Assembly: GCA_964235495.1 (NCBI GenBank)
Contig: CAXSAX010000037.1
Coordinates: 1 to 34,943 of the forward strand
Direction of reading: 5' to 3'
DNA: 34,943 bases
Source: LMUY01 sp964235495
GTDB taxonomy: Bacteria > Pseudomonadota > Alphaproteobacteria > Acetobacterales > Acetobacteraceae
The position numbers were made by a program, and so were the translations under genes. Below, in pieces: positions 30,031 to 34,943 of this stretch (its first letter is position 1; each line of letters starts with the position of its first letter). The notes beneath the pieces are model-generated. The model saw only the letters and a list, made by a program, of their open reading frames with translations. It did no database searches and was not told the DNA's origin.

Positions 30031-30201
30031 TCAGTGGGTGCGGCTGAGCCGCTCCATCTCGTCCTTCAGCTTCAGCTTCTCGCCTTTCCACCGCATGAGC
30101 ACGTCCGGGTTCGGCCGTGGCCGATGATCCTCCTCGGTGATACGCGCCTCAAGCGCTTGATGGCGGGTCTTCAGGCTCTCGATCCGGTGCTGCAGGCTCA
30201 T
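30031..30201 (-). CDS. YdcH-family (DUF465) small coiled-coil protein
   Basis: This 56-residue protein matches the YdcH/DUF465 family: one helical hairpin with LQHRIESLKTRHQALEARI, a short Pro/Asn turn, then LKLKDEMERLSR. The function of the family is not established. The start ATG 30201 is fixed by an AGGAGG five bases upstream; longer frames lack an RBS. It diverges from a second YdcH gene, 136 bases away. Confidence 0.88.
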   Translation of the reverse strand: MSLQHRIESLKTRHQALEARITEEDHRPRPNPDVLMRWKGEKLKLKDEMERLSRTH

Positions 30202-30337
30202 AAGTCCTCCTGGGTTCGCGGAGCTTCGCGGCGCACGCTGCGCCACCTGGCAGCCTAGCGCTGCCGAGAAGCGGGACGCCAGCATCTTGCGAAGCTGCTC
30301 CGTGGCCAGGCCCGCGGCAGCGTGCTAGAGGCGAACG

Positions 30338-30538
30338 ATGATAATCGACCGGGATTCGACACTGCGGAAACTGCATGAGCTGCGCAGCGAGCATCGCGAT
30401 CTCGACACTGTAATCGCGCGCCTGTCCGGCCCCGGCCTGGACCAGCTGCAGCTGCAACGCCTGAAGAAGCGCAAGCTGCTGCTGAAGGACGAGGTCGCCT
30501 GGCTGGAAAGCCGGCTGATCCCGGACAACATCGCCTGA
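30338..30538 (+). CDS. YdcH-family (DUF465) small protein coupled to purE
   Basis: The 66-residue protein is a second DUF465 member: LRKLHELRSEHRDLDTVIARL, then LQLQRLKKRKLLLKDEVAWLESRLIPDNIA, the classical ending of the family. It is almost entirely helical and highly charged. The TGA shares one base with the purE ATG (TGATG), so it leads a three-gene unit with purE and purK. Having two YdcH genes divergent from each other suggests duplication followed by divergence. No function is established for either. Confidence 0.9.
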   Translation: MIIDRDSTLRKLHELRSEHRDLDTVIARLSGPGLDQLQLQRLKKRKLLLKDEVAWLESRLIPDNIA

Positions 30539-31026
30539 TGCCGCCACGCGTCGGCGTGATCATGGGCAGCCAGTCGGATTGGGCCACCTTATGCCACGCG
30601 GCAGGCATCCTGGACAGCCTCAGCGTCGCCCACGAAGTCCGCATCGTCTCCGCCCACCGCACCCCGGACCGCCTGGCCGCCTATGCCAAGGGGGCCGCCG
30701 CGCGGGGCTTGGGCGTGATCATCGCCGGGGCCGGCGGGGCGGCGCACCTGCCCGGCATGTGCGCTGCCTGGACCGCGCTTCCCGTGCTGGGCGTACCGGT
30801 CGAGAGCGCGCAGCTCAAGGGCATGGACAGCCTGCTCTCCATGGTCCAGATGCCCGCCGGAATCCCCGTCGGCACCCTGGCCATCGGCCGTGCCGGGGCA
30901 GTGAACGCCGCCCTGCTCGCCGCCGCCATCCTCGCCCTGGCCGACCCGGCGCTGGCCACCCGCCTCCACGCGCACCGCGCCGCACAGACGGAGGCGGTGG
31001 CCGAAACACCCGGCGACCCGGCCTGA
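30538..31026 (+). CDS. purE: 5-(carboxyamino)imidazole ribonucleotide mutase
   Basis: Class I PurE converts N5-CAIR to CAIR in de novo purine synthesis and forms an octamer. The 162-residue product has the phosphate-binding GSQSD (10-14), catalytic His40 in SAHRTP, and AGAGGAAHLPGM (63-74). The presence of purK directly downstream confirms the class I, two-step route. It overlaps the upstream YdcH stop and the downstream purK ATG by one base each. The C-terminus (AHRAAQTEAVAETPGDPA) is slightly extended and polar. Confidence 0.96.
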   Translation: MPPRVGVIMGSQSDWATLCHAAGILDSLSVAHEVRIVSAHRTPDRLAAYAKGAAARGLGVIIAGAGGAAHLPGMCAAWTALPVLGVPVESAQLKGMDSLLSMVQMPAGIPVGTLAIGRAGAVNAALLAAAILALADPALATRLHAHRAAQTEAVAETPGDPA

Positions 31027-32120
31027 TGCAGGCGCTGCCGCCGAACGCGGTGATCGGCATCGTCGGCGGCGGGCAACTGGGCCGCATGTCCGCCATGGCC
31101 GCCGCCCAGATCGGCTATCGCTGCCACATCCTCACCCCGGAGGCGGACAGCCCCGCCAGCCAGGTCTCTGCCCGCAGCTTCCTCGGCGACTACGAGGACA
31201 CCGGGCTGCTGCGCGCCTTCGCCGGGTCGGTGGACGTGGTGACGTTCGAGTTCGAGAACGTCAGCGCCGAAGGGCTGGAGCTGCTGCAATCGCTGCGCCC
31301 GGTCCGCCCCTCGCCGACCGCGCTGCGCACCAGCCAGGATCGCGCCGCTGAGAAGGGCTTCCTGAACGCGGCCGGCGTCCTCACCCCCGCCTGGGCGCTG
31401 GTCGAGACCCTGGCCGGCTTGCACGCGGCCGCTGCGAGGCTGGGCCTGCCTGGCGTGCTCAAGACCACCCGCGGCGGCTATGACGGCAAGGGCCAGGCGG
31501 TCATCCGCCACCGCTCCGAGCTGGACGCGGCGTGGCATGAGCTGGAGCCCAAGCCGCTGGTGCTGGAAGCGCTGATCGCCTTCGAGCGCGAGATCAGCGT
31601 GATCGTGGCGCGTGGGCTGGACGGCGCGGCCGTCGCGTTCGACCCGGTGGAGAACCGCCACCGCCACGGCATCCTGGACCTCACCCTGGCGCCCGCCGCC
31701 ATCCCCGCTGAGGTGGCGGCCCGCGCCACCGCCATCGCGCTGCACGTGGCCGCCGCGCTGGACGTGGTGGGCGTGCTCGCGGTGGAGATGTTCGTGGGCG
31801 CGGATGGCGGCGTGCTGGTGAACGAGATCGCCCCCCGCCCGCACAACTCCGGCCACTGGACCCTCGACGCTTGCCCCGCCAGCCAGTTCGACCTGCACAT
31901 CCGCGCCGTGGCCGGCCTGCCCCTGCCCCCCGCCATCCGGCACTCGGACGCCGTAATGCAGAACCTGGTGGGGCCGGAGCAGCTGGCGCACTGGGCGGAC
32001 CTGGTGGCCGATCCGGCGCTGGTGCCGCACCTGTACGGCAAGGCGGAGGCGCGGCCGGGGCGCAAGATGGGGCATGTGACGCGGCTGCTGCCGCTGGGCA
32101 GCCGCGCCGGGCCGCGCTAG
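31026..32120 (+). CDS. purK: N5-carboxyaminoimidazole ribonucleotide synthase
   Basis: PurK is an ATP-grasp enzyme that carboxylates AIR with bicarbonate to give N5-CAIR, the substrate of PurE. The 364-residue protein has IGIVGGGQLGRMSAMAAAQIG at the N-terminus, VVTFEFENVS, the ATP-grasp segment LKTTRGGYDGKGQ, FEREISVIVAR, VLVNEIAPRPHNSGHWT and the C-terminal HLYGK motif. ATG 31026 overlaps the purE stop (TGATG). Its TAG (32118-32120) lies within a CTAG that is also the stop of the convergent DUF2244 gene. Confidence 0.96.
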   Translation: MQALPPNAVIGIVGGGQLGRMSAMAAAQIGYRCHILTPEADSPASQVSARSFLGDYEDTGLLRAFAGSVDVVTFEFENVSAEGLELLQSLRPVRPSPTALRTSQDRAAEKGFLNAAGVLTPAWALVETLAGLHAAAARLGLPGVLKTTRGGYDGKGQAVIRHRSELDAAWHELEPKPLVLEALIAFEREISVIVARGLDGAAVAFDPVENRHRHGILDLTLAPAAIPAEVAARATAIALHVAAALDVVGVLAVEMFVGADGGVLVNEIAPRPHNSGHWTLDACPASQFDLHIRAVAGLPLPPAIRHSDAVMQNLVGPEQLAHWADLVADPALVPHLYGKAEARPGRKMGHVTRLLPLGSRAGPR

Positions 32121-32611
32121 CGAAGCTGCGGGTTGTCGAAGCTGGGGCTGCGCCAGCGATGCAGCGCATCCTTCAGCGCCGCCGCCAAGTCCAGCTTCTC
32201 CGGCTCCCCCAAGGCGGCGCCGATCTCCACCCGCGTGCCGTGGGAGGCGAGGTAGAGCCCTGGCACCCGGCCCGGGCGCTCCTGCACGTCCACCCGCAGC
32301 CAAGCCGGCGGCACCTCCCGCTCCGTGCGCGTGCCATCCATCGCGGTGCGGACGACGCGCAGGCTGGACTCGGTGAGCAGGATCACCTCGTTGGACCGCA
32401 CGGCGCGGGCGTTGTGGCGCAGCAGCAGCAACGCGGCAGTGATCTCGACCCCGTTGAACCCGGCGATCGGCCAGGCGCCCAGCCACCAGAACACCGCGGT
32501 GGTGCCCACGCTCAGCGTGCAGATCGCGCCGACCAGCAGCCGCAGCCCGCGGCGCGACAGGCTGCGGTGCGGCACGATCACGGCCTCGAAGAAGCAGGGC
32601 TCGGCGTTCAT
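32117..32611 (-). CDS. DUF2244-family integral membrane protein
   Basis: The 164-residue protein fits DUF2244: an N-terminal FEAVIVPHRSLSRRGLR segment, two adjacent helices (LLVGAICTLSVGTTAVFWWLG and a second hydrophobic stretch ending AALLLLRHNARA), and a C-terminal soluble part with LTESSLRVVR, PPAWLRV and a GTRVEIGAAL strand. The function is unknown. In alphaproteobacteria it commonly lies next to nth, as here, with 63 bases between the divergent starts. The start ATG 32611 is the family N-terminus. Confidence 0.85.
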   Translation of the reverse strand: MNAEPCFFEAVIVPHRSLSRRGLRLLVGAICTLSVGTTAVFWWLGAWPIAGFNGVEITAALLLLRHNARAVRSNEVILLTESSLRVVRTAMDGTRTEREVPPAWLRVDVQERPGRVPGLYLASHGTRVEIGAALGEPEKLDLAAALKDALHRWRSPSFDNPQLR

Positions 32612-32674
32612 TGCCGCTTCATCTAGCCCGCTGCCTCGCTTGTCACCACCCGGCGCACCGGTCAACAATCCGCC

Positions 32675-33367
32675 ATGCCCGTTCCCGCTCGCCCGCCGCG
32701 CCAGACGCCCCGGATGCTGCTCGCCAACATCCGCCCGTTCCTGGAAGCCGTGCGCGCCGCCGACGCGGACATCCAGACCGAGCTGGCGTTCACCGACCCG
32801 TTCACCCTGCTGGTCGCCGTGGTGCTCTCGGCGCAGGCCACGGACGCATCGGTCAATCGCGCGACCCCGGGGCTGTTCGCCGCCGCCCCCACCCCGGCGG
32901 CGATGGCGGCGCTGGGCGCGGAGGGGATCGGGCCGCACATCCGCGCCGTCGGGCTGTGGCAGGGCAAGGCGAGGAACCTGGCCGCCCTCTCCCGCCTGCT
33001 GGTGGAGCGGCACGGCGGCGTGGTGCCGGGGCAGCGCGACGCCCTGGAAGCCCTGCCCGGCGTGGGCCGCAAGACAGCCAGCGTGGTGCTGAACGTGGCG
33101 TTCGGCGAGAGCGCCATGGGGGTGGACACCCACGTGTTCCGACTGGCCAACCGCACCGGGCTGTCCCCCGGCAAGACGCCGCGCATGGTGGAGGACGGGC
33201 TGGTGCGCCGGGTGCCGCTCGACCTGCTGCGCCCGTCCCACCACTGGCTGGTGCTGCACGGGCGCTACGTGTGCAAGGCGCGGCTGCCCGAGTGCTGGCG
33301 CTGCCCCGCCGCGCCCTGGTGCGGCTACCTGGCCAAGACGGCGCAGCCTGCGGGCGCCCTGCCCTAG
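32675..33367 (+). CDS. nth: Endonuclease III (DNA glycosylase/AP lyase)
   Basis: The 230-residue protein is a base-excision repair enzyme for oxidised pyrimidines. The helix-hairpin-helix LPGVGRKTASVVL contains the catalytic Lys133, and the catalytic Asp151 lies in VDTHVFRLANR. The C-terminal [4Fe-4S] cluster is read from CKARLPECWRCPAAPWC (C-x6-C-x2-C-x5-C). The first 12 residues are a Pro-rich extension. An internal ATG (residue 14) is an alternative start, but ATG 32675 fits family length. It diverges from the DUF2244 gene. Confidence 0.95.
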   Translation: MPVPARPPRQTPRMLLANIRPFLEAVRAADADIQTELAFTDPFTLLVAVVLSAQATDASVNRATPGLFAAAPTPAAMAALGAEGIGPHIRAVGLWQGKARNLAALSRLLVERHGGVVPGQRDALEALPGVGRKTASVVLNVAFGESAMGVDTHVFRLANRTGLSPGKTPRMVEDGLVRRVPLDLLRPSHHWLVLHGRYVCKARLPECWRCPAAPWCGYLAKTAQPAGALP

Positions 33368-33368
33368 C

Positions 33369-33785
33369 CTATTCCCGCTCCAGCTCCTCGATGTCGGCGT
33401 CGGTGAGGCCGAAGTGGTGCGCCAGCTCGTGCACCAGCACGTTGTTCACCAGGGCTGCCAGGTCCTCGCCCGTCTCGATCCATTCGAGCAGGATCGGCTC
33501 CCGGTAGAGCAGGATCATGTCCGGCTCCTGCGGCGTCGCCGCCCCGCTGGCGATGGTCAGCGGCGTGCCGCGATACAGCCCGGTCAGGTCATAGCCGCTC
33601 TCGATGCCCATGGCGTCCAGCGTCTCGTCCGACGCCATTTCCTCCACCACGATGGCGATGCGGCGGGCGTGCCGGGTGAAGCGTTCGGGGATGGCGGCAA
33701 GGGATCGCTCTGCAAGGACGACGATGTCCTGCAGCGACGGCGGGGTTTGAGCCATGCGGGGCTGCCGATGATGTTGGACCTGCAT
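33369..33785 (-). CDS. Small zincin-type metallopeptidase family protein
   Basis: This 138-residue protein is a minimal metallopeptidase-like protein with HELAHHFGLTDADIEELE at its C-terminus. His119, Glu120 and His123 form the HExxH motif, and a nearby Asp may be the third ligand. Family members are cytoplasmic, acidic and of unknown substrate. The start ATG 33785 has GAGG six bases upstream; ATG 33755 is an alternative giving MAQTPPSLQD. It converges with nth (one base between stops) and diverges from the carbinolamine dehydratase gene within 38 bases, so the two probably share a control region. Confidence 0.85.
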   Translation of the reverse strand: MQVQHHRQPRMAQTPPSLQDIVVLAERSLAAIPERFTRHARRIAIVVEEMASDETLDAMGIESGYDLTGLYRGTPLTIASGAATPQEPDMILLYREPILLEWIETGEDLAALVNNVLVHELAHHFGLTDADIEELERE

Positions 33786-33823
33786 CCTAGACCTCGAACG
33801 CCGCAGTGCCCATCCTGGCGGCC

Positions 33824-34102
33824 ATGGAACCGCTGAGCGAATCCGAGCTCGACGCGCTCGCCACCACCCTGCCCGCCTGGACGGTCAGGGATAAAAAGCT
33901 GCAGCGCACCTTCCGCTTCAAGGATTTCAGCGAGGCCTGGGGCTTCATGGCGCGGGTGGCGCTGCTGGCCGAGCAGCAGAACCATCACCCGACCTGGCAA
34001 AACAGCTACGGCCGGGTCTGGATCACCATCACCACCCATGACGCCGGAGCCATCACGGCGCTGGATGTCCGGTTGGCCCGGGCGATCGACGCGCTAGCCT
34101 GA
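33824..34102 (+). CDS. Pterin-4a-carbinolamine dehydratase
   Basis: The 92-residue protein (PhhB/PCD family) dehydrates 4a-hydroxytetrahydrobiopterin during pterin-dependent hydroxylation. The active-site segment EQQNHHPTW (Glu50, His54, His55) and THDAGAIT (Asp73) are intact. ATG 33824 is preferred; a GTG at 33806 would add six residues. No phenylalanine hydroxylase gene is adjacent. In bacteria without one, the protein is thought to serve molybdopterin or other pterin chemistry. Its 3' end overlaps the convergent queC gene by nine bases. Confidence 0.93.
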   Translation: MEPLSESELDALATTLPAWTVRDKKLQRTFRFKDFSEAWGFMARVALLAEQQNHHPTWQNSYGRVWITITTHDAGAITALDVRLARAIDALA

Positions 34103-34807
34103 GCCGCCTCGATAGCGCGCCCACCCGTTGGCGCGCAGCTCGCAGGCGGGGCACGTGCCGCAGCCCCAGCCCCAGGCGTGAAGGTGTGTGCGGTCGCCGA
34201 GGTAGCAGCTATGCGTCCCGTCCAGGATCAGCTGCACCAGCGCCTCTCCGCCCAGCGACTCGGCAAGCCGCCAGGTCGCCGCCTTGTCCCGCCACATCAG
34301 CGGGGTGTGCAGCACGAAGCGCTGGTCCATGCCCAGGCTGATCGCCACCTGCAGCGCCTTGACCGTGTCGTCGCGGCAGTCCGGGTAGCCGGAATAGTCC
34401 GTCTCGCACATGCCGCCGACGATGTGGCGCAGCCCCCGGCGATAGCCGAGGGCCGCCGCGTAGGTGAAGAACAGCAGGTTGCGCCCGGGCACGAAGGTGG
34501 ATGGCAGGCCGTTGGCCGCGACGGTGATGGCCTGTTGCCGGGTCAGCGCCGTTTCGGACAGGGCGGCCAGGGTGGCGAGCGGCAGCACGTGGTCCGGGCC
34601 AAGCCGCGCGGCCCAGGCTGGGTCGAGGCCTGCCAACCCGTCGCGCACCGGGCCGCGCACGTCCAGCTCGACCCGGTGGCGCTGCCCGTAATCGTAGCCG
34701 AGCGTCTCGACCTGGCCGAACCGGTCCAGCGCCCAGGCCAGGCAGGTGGCGCTGTCCTGCCCGCCGCTGAACAGCACCAGGGCGCCTTCGTCCGATTGCC
34801 TCATCAT
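34094..34807 (-). CDS. queC: 7-cyano-7-deazaguanine synthase
   Basis: QueC converts carboxydeazaguanine to preQ0 with ATP and ammonia, in the queuosine tRNA-modification pathway. The 237-residue enzyme has the PP-loop SGGQDSAT (14-21) and the zinc site formed by Cys201, Cys216, Cys219 and Cys222 (HSCYLGDR and GCGTCPAC). GMCETDYSGYPDCRD and FVPGRNLLFF are also typical. ATG 34807 is followed at once by a second in-frame codon series (MMRQ), so the start may be one codon later. GGGA precedes it. No other queuosine genes are in the window. Confidence 0.95.
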   Translation of the reverse strand: MMRQSDEGALVLFSGGQDSATCLAWALDRFGQVETLGYDYGQRHRVELDVRGPVRDGLAGLDPAWAARLGPDHVLPLATLAALSETALTRQQAITVAANGLPSTFVPGRNLLFFTYAAALGYRRGLRHIVGGMCETDYSGYPDCRDDTVKALQVAISLGMDQRFVLHTPLMWRDKAATWRLAESLGGEALVQLILDGTHSCYLGDRTHLHAWGWGCGTCPACELRANGWARYRGGSG

Positions 34808-34882
34808 GTCGCCACTCCCGGCCGCTTGCGCGTGTGCCCTGCTTTGCCCCGCTGTTCAACTGATGCCGCCCGCCCCCGGCCG

Positions 34883-34943
34883 CTACGACGGCAGCGCGAT
34901 CCGCCACTCGGTTCCGACCCCGTCCACCCGGGTCAGCACGCCG
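34883..34943 (-). CDS. C-terminal end of an unidentified protein (5' part outside window)
   Basis: A minus-strand frame enters from the right edge and ends at TAG (34885-34883). The visible residues are GVLTRVDGVGTEWRIALPS, too few to assign a family. It lies 75 bases upstream of queC on the same strand, so the two could be co-transcribed. Confidence 0.4.
   Translation of the reverse strand, partial: GVLTRVDGVGTEWRIALPS

Noticed and set aside
30681..32486. Long open frame antisense to purE and purK
   Set aside because: Same GC-driven artefact. The product is low-complexity and both sense genes are intact housekeeping genes.
1..34943. CRISPR arrays, insertion sequences, phage or restriction-modification/defence genes
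   Set aside because: No regularly spaced repeats, transposase or integrase motifs, or defence-type domains were found on either strand.

Overview
The window is GC-rich (roughly 70% by eye), gene-dense chromosomal DNA from an alphaproteobacterium. The best guess is family Acetobacteraceae (Roseomonas-like), inferred from the infA-maf-rng-yacG-tRNA-Phe order, the nth/DUF2244 divergent pair, a short-form HisG, paired YdcH (DUF465) proteins and frequent TTG/GTG starts. No phage, transposase, CRISPR array or rRNA is seen, and no gene-free stretch exceeds 300 bases.

Layout. 1-626: tail of an unknown gene, then a fluoride channel (crcB). 643-4434: a family III CoA-transferase divergent from an aldehyde dehydrogenase, which is followed after one base by a trypsin-like/PDZ protein that has lost its catalytic triad. 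4499-5056: a cupin. 5142-8901: a stand-alone RND outer-membrane factor divergent from a TetR regulator that overlaps an M20 peptidase gene, with a perfect 18-bp palindrome between OMF and regulator. 8949-9356: a lipoprotein made of a tyrosine-rich hexapeptide repeat. 9419-13686: hisG-hisD, then infA-maf-rng-yacG and tRNA-Phe, with a short tandem duplication at the infA/maf junction.

13864-16178: a short-chain dehydrogenase, an HSL-type esterase and a nitroreductase, tightly spaced. 16389-17861: a large polytopic membrane protein whose natural start seems to be followed by an in-frame amber codon at position 3. 17928-23563 (minus): a complete peptide-type ABC importer (binding protein, two permeases, two ATPases) with overlapping or abutting genes and a 61-residue lipoprotein between the two ATPases. 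Its promoter region carries two palindromes.

23647-26440: a DEAD-box helicase, then the organic-peroxide pair ohrR/ohr. 26484-28399 (minus): a beta-propeller protein translationally coupled to a tri-histidine membrane hydroxylase. 28553-30201: an SMP-30-type lactonase, an unknown membrane protein and a YdcH protein. 30338-32120: a second YdcH protein coupled to purE-purK. 32117-34807: DUF2244, endonuclease III, a small zincin, pterin carbinolamine dehydratase and queC. The window ends in the tail of an unrecognised minus-strand gene.

Most of this is ordinary housekeeping and catabolic content. The points that best repay a second look are the dead protease next to the aldehyde dehydrogenase, the hexapeptide-repeat lipoprotein, the amber codon in the membrane protein, the lipoprotein inside the ABC operon, the perfect operator between the OMF and TetR genes, and the minimal RNase E/G. 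I did not find a clear-cut new defence or mobile system.
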